Shown in pieces: positions 36,064 to 46,258 of a stretch of DNA of 64,000 bases. Below the pieces are notes generated by a model. The model was not told where the DNA came from, searched no databases, and saw nothing but the letters and a program-made list of their open reading frames with translations. The stretch is from CADEEN01 sp040384625 (GTDB lineage Bacteria > Pseudomonadota > Gammaproteobacteria > Burkholderiales > Burkholderiaceae_C): contig JAZKIW010000077.1 of assembly GCA_040384625.1 (NCBI GenBank), positions 1 to 64,000 on the forward strand, written 5' to 3'. A program made the translations under genes and the position numbers. Within the stretch, counting starts at the first letter, position 1; each line of letters starts with the position of its first letter.

Positions 36064-38652
36064 ATGAGCGCGATAGCGAGACCTGCCACCCACCAGCGCC
36101 TTGATTCGGCCGAGTCCGCCCATAGCTTGTGGCCGGCCGTGGCCAGCCAGATCTCGCACTGGTTTTCGACGCAGGGTCTGAGCGCACGCGACGCGGTGGT
36201 GCTGCTGCCCTATGCAGGCCTGCTGCCGGCGTTGCGCGATGCCTTTGCGGAGCTGGGTGGGTGGCAGCCGCGCATCGAGACCACCCGCAGCTGGGCTGCG
36301 GCGCTGGGTCCGCCGCGGGCGGCGGGGGCAGGGCAGATCGGGTTCGATCCAGTCACCGATCGCCTGAGCGCCGCACTCTTGCTGCGCCGCCAGGCCGGCG
36401 CGGCGGCATGGGCCCGGCGCGACGCGAATGGCTTCGGCGCCGCGGTGCTCGCCCTGGTCGACGCGGCGCAGGCCTTCTTGCGCGCTGCACACGAGCGTGC
36501 ACCCGCGCTGCGCGATGCCTTCTGGGCCGCCTGGCGTGATGCACTGCCCCCCGTGGCTGGGCCGGGTGCGAGCGAACGCTGGCTGGCCCGCATCGCGCTC
36601 GAGTGGGCGGCGAGCGCCGACGCACCTTCGCAGGACCTGCTGTGGCAACAACGGCCGGTCGCCTGGGTCGCCATCCAGATCGGCGGACGCGATGCCTTTA
36701 CCGAGGCCTTGCTCGGAGCAGCCACTGAACGCGCAACCCCCGTGCTCCGGCTCGACGCGGACCCACCGGCGCAGTCTCCTTTCGACGCTGTGGCCCGCCT
36801 GCCCGCGCCACGGCGCTGGCTATGCGACGGCCTGGAAGGCGAAGCCCAGGCAGCCACGCTCGCCGTGCTCGAAGCGCTGGACAACGGGCACACCCCGGTC
36901 GCGCTGATTGCACAGGATCGCCTGGTCGTGCGTCGCATTCGTGCCCTGCTCGAGCGGGCACAGGTCACGATCCGCGACGAAACCGGCTGGACCCTGTCGA
37001 CCACCCGCGCGGCCGCGCGCCTGATGGCCCTGCTGCGCGCCGCCGAGCCGGCAGCGAGCCGCGATGCGCTGCTGGATTGGCTTAAGAGCGAGCCTGTCGA
37101 GGCGGCCGCGCTGCAACGCCTGGAGGATGCGTGGCGACGCGACCGCCCGCCCGATCCGTCGGCGCAGGCGCTGTGCGACCTCGCGCTGGCGCGCTTGCAG
37201 CCTCTGCGTTCCGGCGTGCGGCCGCTGTCGGTCTGGCTTCGGGCCGTCAGCGAGGCCGCGCCGGCCCTGCTGCAGTCGCTGTCCGGCGATGCCGCCGGGC
37301 GCCCGCTGCTGGCCGCCTTGCACCTCGACGCCCAGCCGCCCAGCCCGTCATGGCAGGCGGCAGCCGACGCCACGCCACTCGATCTCGCCGCGTTCAGTGC
37401 CTGGGTCAATGCGACGCTCGAAACGGCGAACTTCATCCCGCAGAATGCCGGCGTCGCCTCGGTCCTGATCACGCCTTTGGCCAGCGCGATGCTGCGACCC
37501 TTTGCGGCCGTTGTGATGCCTGGTTGCGACAACCTGCACCTCGGCGCGGCGACCTCGGAGCCGAGCCTCTTGCCTGACAGCCTGTTGCGCGACTTCGGCA
37601 TGGGTGACGCGCAGCAGCGGCGCGAGCGCGAGCGTGTGGCTCTCGCCCATCTCCTGCGCACGCCACGCCTGACCTTGCTGCGCCGGCGCAGCGACGGTGG
37701 CGAGCCGCTGGCGCCCAGCTTGCTCGTCGAGCACGCGTGGCAGGCGCGGCGCCGCCTGGCGCAAGCAGCGCCCGATGAAGTGGCGGCCCCGCTGCCACTG
37801 CGGTCCGTCTCTTCGAGGCCACACCCGCGGCCGTCGCCGAGTGCGGCGCAGGCACTTCCGGAGCGCCTGTCAGCCAGCGCGGTCGAGTCCCTGCGTGCCT
37901 GCCCGTACCGCTTCTTCGCCCAGTCCCTGCTTCGCCTGCGCGAAGCCCCGGAGCTCGAAGCCGAGCTAGAGAAGCGCGATTTCGGCACCTGGTTGCACGG
38001 CGCGCTGCTGCGCTTTCACATGGCGCGACCGGAGCTCGGCGCCCCCGCCAGTGACGCGGCACGCCTGCGCGACGCGGCCGATGCCGAGCAGGCTGCGTTG
38101 GGCCTGGATGCCGCGCAGCTCCTGCCCTTCCGGGCCGCCTTCGACTCGTTCAGCACCCACTACCTGGGTTGGCTGCACGCACGCGATGCCGAAGGCTGGC
38201 GCTACGAATCCGGCGAGCTGGCCCTGCGGCGCGACGATCCGCGCCTGCGAGGCCTGCAACTCGACGGCCGCATCGACCGCATCGATCTCCAGCCCGCCAG
38301 CGGCACGCACCAACTCATCGACTACAAGACGGGCAACGCCCAGGCACTGACCGAGAAGGTCGCCGATCCGTTGGAAGACACGCAGCTCGCCTTCTATGCC
38401 GCCTTGCTCGGGGCTGAGCAGCCGGTACGAGCCATCTATCTTGCCCTGGCGGATCGCAAGGCACCGGAGCTGATCGAACATGTGGGCGTGAGACAAAGTG
38501 CGGAGCGCCTCGTGCAGGGCCTGGCGGACGAACTCGACCGGATCCGTGACGGCGCTGGCATGCCGGCGCTCGGCGAGGGCGCCATCTGCGAGTACTGCGA
38601 GATGCGCGGTCTGTGCCGGCGCGACCACTGGTTGGGCGGGGCGTCGTCGTGA
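36064..38652 (+). CDS. AddB-like PD-(D/E)XK nuclease with iron-sulfur cysteines
   Basis: This 862-residue protein is the likely partner of the helicase encoded next. The N-terminal two thirds resemble the inactive helicase-like region of AddB proteins, without a clear Walker A. The C-terminal nuclease domain (about 600-862) opens SASAVESLRACPYRFFAQSL and contains a glutamate in DFGTWLHGALLRFH, the catalytic LIDYKTGNAQ and EDTQLAFYAALLG. A cysteine after SLRA and three in ICEYCEMRGLCRRDHW match the four ligands that pin an iron-sulfur cluster in AddB. With AddA it would process double-strand breaks. The stop overlaps the next start (GTGA). Confidence 0.82.
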   Translation: MSAIARPATHQRLDSAESAHSLWPAVASQISHWFSTQGLSARDAVVLLPYAGLLPALRDAFAELGGWQPRIETTRSWAAALGPPRAAGAGQIGFDPVTDRLSAALLLRRQAGAAAWARRDANGFGAAVLALVDAAQAFLRAAHERAPALRDAFWAAWRDALPPVAGPGASERWLARIALEWAASADAPSQDLLWQQRPVAWVAIQIGGRDAFTEALLGAATERATPVLRLDADPPAQSPFDAVARLPAPRRWLCDGLEGEAQAATLAVLEALDNGHTPVALIAQDRLVVRRIRALLERAQVTIRDETGWTLSTTRAAARLMALLRAAEPAASRDALLDWLKSEPVEAAALQRLEDAWRRDRPPDPSAQALCDLALARLQPLRSGVRPLSVWLRAVSEAAPALLQSLSGDAAGRPLLAALHLDAQPPSPSWQAAADATPLDLAAFSAWVNATLETANFIPQNAGVASVLITPLASAMLRPFAAVVMPGCDNLHLGAATSEPSLLPDSLLRDFGMGDAQQRRERERVALAHLLRTPRLTLLRRRSDGGEPLAPSLLVEHAWQARRRLAQAAPDEVAAPLPLRSVSSRPHPRPSPSAAQALPERLSASAVESLRACPYRFFAQSLLRLREAPELEAELEKRDFGTWLHGALLRFHMARPELGAPASDAARLRDAADAEQAALGLDAAQLLPFRAAFDSFSTHYLGWLHARDAEGWRYESGELALRRDDPRLRGLQLDGRIDRIDLQPASGTHQLIDYKTGNAQALTEKVADPLEDTQLAFYAALLGAEQPVRAIYLALADRKAPELIEHVGVRQSAERLVQGLADELDRIRDGAGMPALGEGAICEYCEMRGLCRRDHWLGGASS

Positions 38653-41600
38653 ACGAGCCGGCCTTCACCCTCGACGGCACGCATGTCAGCCGCGAGGCCT
38701 TCTATGCCGCGGCCTGCGATCCGCGTCGTGCGGTCGTCGTCGAAGCCTGCGCCGGTGCCGGCAAGACCTGGATGCTGGTGTCGCGCATCGTGCGAGCCTT
38801 GCTCGATGGGGCAGAGCCACAGCAGATCCTGGCCATCACCTTCACGCGCAAGGCCGCCGGCGAGATGCGCACGCGCCTGGCCGAATGGCTGCAGGCCTTT
38901 GCCCGGCTCGACCATGACGGCGCCGTCGGCGAACTGCAGCAGCGTGGTCTCGATCGCGCGACCGCCGAGGCCCAGGCTGCCGCGCTGATCGGCCTGCACG
39001 AGCGTGTGCTCGCCAGTGGGCGGGCCGTCGAGGTGCGCACCTTCCACGCCTGGTTTTCGCAACTGCTGCGCGCGGCGCCGCTCGATCTGCTGGCGGACCT
39101 GGGTTTGCGCCCCGATCTGCAACTGATCGAGGACCTCGACGATCTGCAACCGGCTTTGATGCACCGTTTTCACACTGCCGTGCTCGCCGACGAGGCCCTG
39201 CTCGCCGACTACCGCGCGTTGGCCGCGTCGCGCGGGCGCACGGTTCTGCAGAAGTGGCTCGACGCGGCCTGGCAGCGCCGCATCGAGGTCGAGTTGGCCG
39301 ACGAGGCGCAGGTGCTCGAAGCCAGTGTCGAAACGGCAGCCGAGGTGTTCCCCGAATGCGACGCGCTTGCGCATCCGGCGGCCCTGGTGCGCCGTCTGCC
39401 CTTCGTCACGGCCGCGACACAGCTCGCGCGACAGTTCGCCGCGCGCCATATGGCCAAGTCCAACGAGGCCGCGCGCGAAATCGAAGCCGCCCTGGCCGAA
39501 GCAGACGACGAAGCGGCATTCAAGGGCCTGTGGTCGGCCCTGTTCACCAAGGAAGACAGCCCGAAGAAGCAGCTCGGCGACCTGCCGGCCCAGGCTGAGC
39601 TGTGCGCGATGCTCGAGCGCATCGGTGCTGCCATCGAACAGCACGTCGCTCATCACGAACACGCGCGCATGCTGCGCTTGTCGCGCGTATTGTTCGCGAC
39701 CTACGCCGAATTGAAGCACCAGCGCGGTCTGATTGACATGGTCGATCTGGAGCGGGTCGCGTTGGCCTTGCTGGCTGACCACGCGCTGGCCGGCTGGGTT
39801 CAGCAGCGGCTCGATGCGCGTGTGCGCCATCTGCTGATCGACGAGTTCCAGGACACCAGCCCGCTGCAGTGGCACGCCCTGCATGCCTGGTTGTCGTCCT
39901 ACGCGGGGGCGGGGGCCGGCGCCGTGCCGAGCCTGTTTATCGTCGGCGACCCGAAACAGAGCATCTACCGCTTCCGGCGTGCCGAGCCGCGTGTGTTCGA
40001 GGCGGCGCAGTGCTTCGTGGTCGAGGGCTTGGGCGGCACGCTGGCAGCCTGCGACCATACCCGGCGCAACGCGCCGGCGGTGCTGGCCGCCATCAACCGC
40101 GTGTTCGGTGCGCTCAGTGCCGAGGGCGCGCTGAGCGGTTGGCGCGAGCACAGCACGCAGGTCGCTGCTGCCGATGCCGCCGCGCCGGCCGTGTTCACGC
40201 TGCCGAGCGCGCTGCGGGAAAGGACCGTGCCGCGTGCGCGCAACGAGGCGTCGGTTGAGCGCGTCTGGCGCGACAGCCTGACGATGCCACGCCACGAACC
40301 CGAGACCGTGTTGAGGGAGATCGAAGCGGCGGCAGTGGCGCAGGCTGTGCAGGAGCTGATCCACGCCCACGGCATCGACGCCGGCCAGATCTACGTACTG
40401 GCGCGCAAACGAGCCTCACTGCGCTTGGCCGCCGAGGCACTGCGCGCCCTGCAGCTGCCCTATGTAGCGCCCGAAGAAGTGGCGCTGGCCGAGTTGCCCG
40501 AGGTGCTCGACCTGCTGGCGGTGCTCGACGTGTTGGCGTCGTCCGGCCAGGCGCTGTCGCTTGCACGGGCTTTGAAGAGCCCGCTCTTCGGCGTCGGCGA
40601 CGACGAATTGCTCCAACTGTCAGTTGCAGCCAGGGAAACGGGCGGTTGGTGGCCTGCCCTGATGCAGGGCCGCGTCGACACCCCGGCGCTGGCCCGCGCG
40701 CGCACGCTGTTCGGTGCCTGGCAAGGGGCGGCGACCCAACTTCCCCCGCACGACCTGCTCGACCGCATCGTTCACGAGGGCGACCTGATCGCCCGCATCG
40801 CGGCCACAGTGCCCGCCGAGCACGTGCCCGGCGCGATCGATGCAGTGCAGTCCCTGCTCGCCTGTGCGCTCGAACTCGACGGCGCGCGCTATGCCACGCC
40901 GTACAACTTCGTGCGCGCTTTGCGCCGGCGCCGCGTCAAGGCGGTGCCGGCCGCGCGCGCCGATGCGGTGCAGCTGCTCACGATCCATGGTGCCAAGGGC
41001 CTCGAAGCGCGCGTGGTGTTCGTGATGGATTCCGAGCCCGAAGCCCAGCCTGGCGAGACCGCAACACTGTTGATCGATTGGCCGGTGCAATCGGCCAGGC
41101 CGCGGCGGGTCGCCTTCATCGCCTCGGAATCGCGCTGCCCACCCTCGCTGCGTCCTTTGCTGGCCATCGAGCTGGCCGCCCGGCAACGCGAGGAAATCAA
41201 CGGCCTGTACGTGGCCATGACACGCGCCCAGGAGCGCCTGGTGTTCAGCCGCACGCCGCCGCACCGCGGCGCCTCGACCTTGTCATGGTGGCATCGCGTT
41301 GAGGCCTCAGCGACACCGTGGCAGCCGGCGGCACCGGCGGCCACGAATGCCGCCGCTTGTTCGACGCAGCTCGTCGACCTGCCCCTAGATCGGCCTGCAC
41401 GGCCCGTCGGGGCGTCCCCAGCTTCGACGGCGATGACCGAGGACACGTCCGCAGCGCGACTCGGCCGCGCCGTGCACCGCATGCTCGAATGGGCTGCGGC
41501 GACGGACCGCCCCGACCCGGATCGGCTGGCGCAAGCCGCGGCCATGGAGTTCGGCGTCGCCGATGTCGGCGCGGTGCGGACTCTCGGTCGACGCATCCTG

Positions 41601-41912
41601 GGCAGCGCGGCCTGTGCTCGCTTCTTCGATCCCGGCGCCCTGAGCTGGGCCGGCAACGAGGTGCCGGTGGCGGGCGTTGGCGCCGATGGGCGGGGCGGCC
41701 CGGCGCTGCGCATCGACCGCCTGGTGCGCACCGCCGGCGAGGCACCCACCTGGTGGGTACTCGACTACAAGCTGCAGGGCCGGCCACAGGACGTTCCCGC
41801 CTACCGAGAGCAGCTGGCGGCCTACCGCATGGCGGTGCAGGCCCTGCAGCCGGGCGAACAGGTACGCGCCGCCTTCATCAGTGGGCAGGGCGAACTGATC
41901 GAGCCGGACTGA
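38649..41912 (+). CDS. AddA-like UvrD-family helicase-nuclease
   Basis: This 1087-residue protein starts at GTG 38649, coupled to the previous gene. Walker A is CAGAGKT (about 34-40) in VVVEACAGAGKTWMLVSRI, motif Ia is LAITFTRKAAGEMRTRLAEW, Walker B is LLIDEFQDTSPLQWHAL, and motif III is FIVGDPKQSIYRFRRAEP. Late helicase motifs include LLTIHGAKGLEARVVFV and NGLYVAMTRAQERLVFSRT. The C-terminal RecB-like nuclease has RIDRLVRT, the catalytic WVLDYKLQG and REQLAAYRMAV. The two nuclease domains and single helicase match the AddAB plan for recombination and break repair, an alternative to RecBCD. Chi specificity cannot be read. Confidence 0.85.
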   Translation: MNEPAFTLDGTHVSREAFYAAACDPRRAVVVEACAGAGKTWMLVSRIVRALLDGAEPQQILAITFTRKAAGEMRTRLAEWLQAFARLDHDGAVGELQQRGLDRATAEAQAAALIGLHERVLASGRAVEVRTFHAWFSQLLRAAPLDLLADLGLRPDLQLIEDLDDLQPALMHRFHTAVLADEALLADYRALAASRGRTVLQKWLDAAWQRRIEVELADEAQVLEASVETAAEVFPECDALAHPAALVRRLPFVTAATQLARQFAARHMAKSNEAAREIEAALAEADDEAAFKGLWSALFTKEDSPKKQLGDLPAQAELCAMLERIGAAIEQHVAHHEHARMLRLSRVLFATYAELKHQRGLIDMVDLERVALALLADHALAGWVQQRLDARVRHLLIDEFQDTSPLQWHALHAWLSSYAGAGAGAVPSLFIVGDPKQSIYRFRRAEPRVFEAAQCFVVEGLGGTLAACDHTRRNAPAVLAAINRVFGALSAEGALSGWREHSTQVAAADAAAPAVFTLPSALRERTVPRARNEASVERVWRDSLTMPRHEPETVLREIEAAAVAQAVQELIHAHGIDAGQIYVLARKRASLRLAAEALRALQLPYVAPEEVALAELPEVLDLLAVLDVLASSGQALSLARALKSPLFGVGDDELLQLSVAARETGGWWPALMQGRVDTPALARARTLFGAWQGAATQLPPHDLLDRIVHEGDLIARIAATVPAEHVPGAIDAVQSLLACALELDGARYATPYNFVRALRRRRVKAVPAARADAVQLLTIHGAKGLEARVVFVMDSEPEAQPGETATLLIDWPVQSARPRRVAFIASESRCPPSLRPLLAIELAARQREEINGLYVAMTRAQERLVFSRTPPHRGASTLSWWHRVEASATPWQPAAPAATNAAACSTQLVDLPLDRPARPVGASPASTAMTEDTSAARLGRAVHRMLEWAAATDRPDPDRLAQAAAMEFGVADVGAVRTLGRRILGSAACARFFDPGALSWAGNEVPVAGVGADGRGGPALRIDRLVRTAGEAPTWWVLDYKLQGRPQDVPAYREQLAAYRMAVQALQPGEQVRAAFISGQGELIEPD

Positions 41913-42050
41913 CGCCATCCTCGGTAACCGCTGCAGGCAAACGGGCGGAACTGCTGCGCTTTCAGGGGCCTGTTCAAGGCATCGGCGGCCGGCGGCGCGC
42001 GCTCCAATCGACGGGCAAGCCTTGCTGGACTCCGCCTGCCGTCGCCGCCC

Positions 42051-43823
42051 ATGTCACCCACCGCCGCCCCTGTTGCCGCCGCACCCGCCGTGCGCAAGCT
42101 CGGCCGCTTCGAGCTGCGCCAGCTGGTCGGGCGCAGCGCGCGCTGCATGGCCTGGCGCGCCTTCGATCCTCGCAGTGCGCAGGAACTGGTGCTGGTGCTG
42201 CCGCGCCAGCAGCCCGCCGACGCCGGTGCGCTGGCCGCGTGGCTGGACCAGGCCCGGCGCGGTGCGCGCCTGACGCACCCGAACCTGGCCCATGCCATCG
42301 AGGTCGGCGAGCAGGAGCGCTGGCCCTTCATCGCCTACGACGGCGCGCTCGGCCCGACATTGGCGGAGCGCGCAGCGCCGCGCGAAGGCGATGCTGCTGC
42401 CGATATCGCCCGCTGGATGGCCCAGGCGCTGGCTGGGCTGGCGTTTGCCCACGACGCCGGACTGGCGCATCGCGACGTCCAGCCCTTCCTGTTGACCCTG
42501 GCCGACAACGGCGGTCTGCGGGTGCTCGGCCTGGAGGTGGCGGGCATCGACCCGGCAACCCGCCCCGCCGCGCCCGATGCTCCCGGCATCAACGACGACA
42601 TGCGCCAGGCGCGCAGCGCCGCCGAGCGCGACGTGCTGGCGCTGTCGATCGTCATGCACGGTCTGCTCACCGGCGCGCCGCCCCTAGAGCAGCCCGACGT
42701 GGCCGGTGTCATCGCCCGACTGCCACCACTGGGCCGCGAGACCTTGCGCCTGCCCTGGGACCTGCCGCGTCCGATTGCGGAAGCCCTGCGGGCGATCGCC
42801 AACCGCGCCACCGACCGCCAGCCGCGCCAGCGCTACCGCAACGCGCGCACCCTGGCGCGCGCGCTCGAAGGCTGGCTGGAGAATGACGGGGAGCAGGGCA
42901 GCGACGCCCATGCCCAGTTGATCGAACGGGTGCGCCAGATCGGCGCCCTGCCGGCCCTGCCGGGTGCGGCGGCGCGTGCGGCGCGCCTGGCCCTGATGGA
43001 GCGCGAACACACCGAGGAGCTGGCCCAGGTGGTGCTGCGCGACCCGGCGCTGAGCTTCGAATTGCTGAGGGGCGTGAACAGCGCCTCGGTGCGCGGCACC
43101 CAGGTGTCGGGCAATGGACCGGTGCTCACCGTGCGCCGGGCGATCGCAATGGTCGGCCTGGACGGCGTGCGCCGCAGTGCGCTGGCTTTGCGCCACTGGC
43201 CCGGCCCGCTCGACACTGCCGGCGCGCACGACCTCGAACGAGCGATCGGCCTGGCCCAACGCGCGGCGCGGGTGGCGCAATCGCTGCGCCCTGCCGGCTA
43301 CGACGCCGAAGTCGTGTCACTGGTGGCGCTGCTGCAGAACCTGGGCCGCTTGGTCGTGCAATACCACCACGCCGACGAGATGCGCCAGGTGCAGCGCCTG
43401 ATGCAGCCCGCGCCCGTCGACGGCCCGGACGGCACGCCCGAGCCGGGGATGACCGAGCAGGCCGCTGCCTTCGCCGTGCTCGGTGCCGACATCGAAGGCA
43501 TGGGCGCCGCGGTGGCACGCTGGTGGGGCATGGATGATGCGGTGCTGCACATGATCCGGCGCCTGCCGGCGCAGTTGCCGGTGCGTCAGGCCGACAGCGA
43601 CGACGACGTGCTGCGCTGCGTGGCCAGTGCCGCCAACGAGGCTGTCGACGCCCTGAGCCTGCCCAGCCCGCAGCAGCAGGTGGTGGCGATCGAACGCGTA
43701 GCCCAACGCTATGCGCGCACGCTCGACGTCACGGCGCGCGACATCCATGCCGCGCTGCAGGCCAGTTCCAATACAGGCGCGTTCGGCACCGACGAAGAAG
43801 AGTCCGACCAGGCCGCGGCATGA
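42051..43823 (+). CDS. Pseudokinase-HDOD fusion protein
   Basis: This is a 590-residue protein. Residues about 18-275 follow a Ser/Thr kinase fold but lack the chemistry. The glycine loop is degraded (LVGRSARCMAW). The VALK lysine is replaced (ELVLVLPRQ). The catalytic loop reads AHRDVQPFLL, keeping Asp142 but losing the Lys and Asn. DFG has become LGLEV. Residues about 290-560 form an HDOD domain (VLRDPALSFELLRGVNSASV, RRAIAMVGLDGVRRSALAL, ALLQNLGRLVVQYHHADE), a signalling domain related to HD phosphohydrolases but lacking their metal ligands. It ends on the ATGA that starts the active-kinase paralogue. A role as regulator or scaffold of that partner is inferred. Confidence 0.85.
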   Translation: MSPTAAPVAAAPAVRKLGRFELRQLVGRSARCMAWRAFDPRSAQELVLVLPRQQPADAGALAAWLDQARRGARLTHPNLAHAIEVGEQERWPFIAYDGALGPTLAERAAPREGDAAADIARWMAQALAGLAFAHDAGLAHRDVQPFLLTLADNGGLRVLGLEVAGIDPATRPAAPDAPGINDDMRQARSAAERDVLALSIVMHGLLTGAPPLEQPDVAGVIARLPPLGRETLRLPWDLPRPIAEALRAIANRATDRQPRQRYRNARTLARALEGWLENDGEQGSDAHAQLIERVRQIGALPALPGAAARAARLALMEREHTEELAQVVLRDPALSFELLRGVNSASVRGTQVSGNGPVLTVRRAIAMVGLDGVRRSALALRHWPGPLDTAGAHDLERAIGLAQRAARVAQSLRPAGYDAEVVSLVALLQNLGRLVVQYHHADEMRQVQRLMQPAPVDGPDGTPEPGMTEQAAAFAVLGADIEGMGAAVARWWGMDDAVLHMIRRLPAQLPVRQADSDDDVLRCVASAANEAVDALSLPSPQQQVVAIERVAQRYARTLDVTARDIHAALQASSNTGAFGTDEEESDQAAA

Positions 43824-46258
43824 GCGCCACCACCCTCCCGCCGCGCATCGGCCGCTTCAAGCTGCTGCGTGAGCTGGGGCGTGGCGCACAGGCGGTGGTC
43901 TGGCTGGCCCACGACACGCGCTTGGATCGCGACGTGGCGCTGAAGCTGCTCAATGACGGTGGCGATGCCGTTGGCCCCTGGCTGCAAGAGGCGCGCGCGG
44001 TGAGCCGCCTGTCGCACCCGCATATCGTGCCGGTGTTCGAGGCCGACACCGCCGCCGAGGCCGGGAACCGGCCTTACCTGGTGTTCGAGTACGTCAAGGG
44101 TCCGACCTTGGCGGCCCACCTTCGCGAACGCGGCGGTGCCTTGCCCGCGCGCGAAGCGGTGACCCTGCTGCTCGGTGTGCTGGCCGCGCTGCGCGCCGCG
44201 CACGAGTGCGGCATCGTGCACCGCGACCTGAAGCCCTCGAACATCCTGATCGATGGCGAAGGCCGCGCCCGGGTGATGGACTTCGGCATTGCAGCGCGTG
44301 TGGCCGAGGGCCGCCACGATGACGGCGAAGCCGGAACGATCTGCGGCACCCCCGGCTACATCAGCCCGGAAGCCGCGCGCGGCGCAGCGCCCAATCCGGC
44401 GATGGACGTGTTCGCCACCGGCGTGATGCTGGCCGAGATGCTGAGCGGCCAGCGTCTGTTGAAGGAGCGCGACTCGATGCGCGCACTCGAACGCGTGCAG
44501 CAGGAAGACCTGCTGCTGCCGCCGGCGCTGGCCAATGGCGATCCGGTCGACGATGCGTTACGTGCCATCGTGCAGCGAGCGCTCGAACGCCACAGCGCCG
44601 CCCGCACACCGACTGCTGCTGCCCTGCACCAGGCCCTGCAGGGCTGGCTGCAAGGCGGGCCCCAGCCGGCGGCAGGGGACGAGCCGGCCGCTGGGGCAGC
44701 CGCGAACGCGACGCTCGACTTCCTGTTGCGGCGCATGAAGCACCGCAGCGACTTCCCGGCGATGTCCGATTCAGTGTCGCGCATCCAGCGCGTCGCCAAC
44801 TCGGAGAACGAGAACCTTCAGAACCTGTCGTCCGAGATCCTGAAAGACGTGGCGTTGACCAACAAGCTGCTGCGCATGGTCAACACCGCCAGCTACAGCG
44901 GGGCCGGTGGTGCAGTGAGCACGGTCTCGCGTGCGGTGGCCCTGGTTGGTTTTGCCGGCATCCGCAACATGGCGCTGTCGCTGGTGCTGCTGGACCACAT
45001 GCCAGACAAGGGCCACGCCACGCAGCTGAAGGAAGAGTTCCTGCGTGCGCTGATGGTCGGCACCCTGGCGGGCGAGCTGACTTCGGTGGCGCGCGAGGCC
45101 GAAGAGACTTTCCTGTCGGCGATGTTCCAGAACCTCGGCCGCCTGTTGGTCGAGTTCTACTTCCCCGACGAGGCGCGGCAGATTCGTGCCCTCGACGAAC
45201 CCGCTGCCGCGCAGCGCATCCTGGGCATCAACTTCGAGGCCCTGGGTGTGGGCGTGGCCAAGGCCTGGGGCCTGCCCGACAACCTGCAGCGCGCCATGCG
45301 CATGCCTGGGGGCGACGCACCCGGCAAGGCTGTCGGCGGTACCGACCGGCAACGCTGGCTGGGCCGCATGGCCGGCGAGGTCACCGATGCACTGCTGCAC
45401 GACGAGGACGGTCGCAGTGCCGCCAAGATCGACGCCATTGCGCAGCGCTACAGCCGCGCGCTCGGCGTGGAAGGTAAACAGCTAAAGCAAGCCGCTGAGC
45501 AGGCACAGCAACGTCTGTCGCAACTGGCGCAAGCCATGAACCTCGACCTGGGGGCCAAGGCGCGTGCACGCCGCCTGCTTGCGGCGCCACCGGCGGTGAC
45601 CGAGCACGACTCGCTTTCGGCGCACACCCTCAAGGCAACCGACATGGCGCCACTGGCGGCGACCGCCGCTACGGCGGCGCCGTCTCAGGTCGAAGCGCAA
45701 ACTGCGCCTGCGCCTGCTGCGCCGGCGGTCAACGTGGCCGAGCTGCTGGCCAACGGTGTGCAGGACATCACCAACCACATGGTCGCCGACGGCTGCAAGC
45801 TCAACGAAGTGCTGCGCATGATCCTGGAGACGATGTACCGCGCCCTCGGTTTCCGACGCATCGTGTTCTGCTTGCGCGACGCCAAGTCCGACAGCCTGAC
45901 CGGCCGCTTCGGCCTCGGCGACCGCGCCAGCGAAGTCGCGGCCGCGATGAAGGTTCCGCTGCGCACCGGCGCCGGCATCGCGCCCGACCTGTTCACCGCC
46001 GTTTGCGCCAAGGGTGCCGACACGCTGATCGCCGACGCCACCGTGCCGGCCATCGCCAACCGCCTGCCGCCCTGGTTCGCACAGCACGTCGCCGCGCCGT
46101 CGTTCCTGCTGCTGCCGCTGATGATGAAGAACGCGCCCTTCGCGCTGATCTACGCCGACCAAGCACGGCCGGGCGGCATCGCGCTGGGCGAAAAAGAACT
46201 GGCCCTGCTGCGCACGCTGCGCAACCAGGGCGTGATGGCGTTCCGGCAGGCTGGCTGA
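43820..46258 (+). CDS. Ser/Thr protein kinase with HDOD and GAF domains
   Basis: This is an 812-residue protein. The kinase domain (about 12-275) is complete: LGRGAQAVVW loop, Lys42 in DVALKLL, HRDLKPSNIL (Asp136, Asn141), DFG (154-156) and the activation end GTPGYISPEA. An HDOD domain (about 305-570) has EILKDVALTNKLLRMVNTAS, SRAVALVGFAGIRNMALSL and AMFQNLGRLLVEFYFPDEAR. After an Ala/Pro-rich linker a GAF domain (about 640-810) includes LETMYRALGFRRIVFCLRDA and FLLLPLMMKNAPFALIYADQ. No membrane segment is seen, so it is cytoplasmic. It shares its architecture and the ATGA overlap with the pseudokinase upstream. Substrates and the GAF ligand are unknown. Confidence 0.9.
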   Translation: MSATTLPPRIGRFKLLRELGRGAQAVVWLAHDTRLDRDVALKLLNDGGDAVGPWLQEARAVSRLSHPHIVPVFEADTAAEAGNRPYLVFEYVKGPTLAAHLRERGGALPAREAVTLLLGVLAALRAAHECGIVHRDLKPSNILIDGEGRARVMDFGIAARVAEGRHDDGEAGTICGTPGYISPEAARGAAPNPAMDVFATGVMLAEMLSGQRLLKERDSMRALERVQQEDLLLPPALANGDPVDDALRAIVQRALERHSAARTPTAAALHQALQGWLQGGPQPAAGDEPAAGAAANATLDFLLRRMKHRSDFPAMSDSVSRIQRVANSENENLQNLSSEILKDVALTNKLLRMVNTASYSGAGGAVSTVSRAVALVGFAGIRNMALSLVLLDHMPDKGHATQLKEEFLRALMVGTLAGELTSVAREAEETFLSAMFQNLGRLLVEFYFPDEARQIRALDEPAAAQRILGINFEALGVGVAKAWGLPDNLQRAMRMPGGDAPGKAVGGTDRQRWLGRMAGEVTDALLHDEDGRSAAKIDAIAQRYSRALGVEGKQLKQAAEQAQQRLSQLAQAMNLDLGAKARARRLLAAPPAVTEHDSLSAHTLKATDMAPLAATAATAAPSQVEAQTAPAPAAPAVNVAELLANGVQDITNHMVADGCKLNEVLRMILETMYRALGFRRIVFCLRDAKSDSLTGRFGLGDRASEVAAAMKVPLRTGAGIAPDLFTAVCAKGADTLIADATVPAIANRLPPWFAQHVAAPSFLLLPLMMKNAPFALIYADQARPGGIALGEKELALLRTLRNQGVMAFRQAG

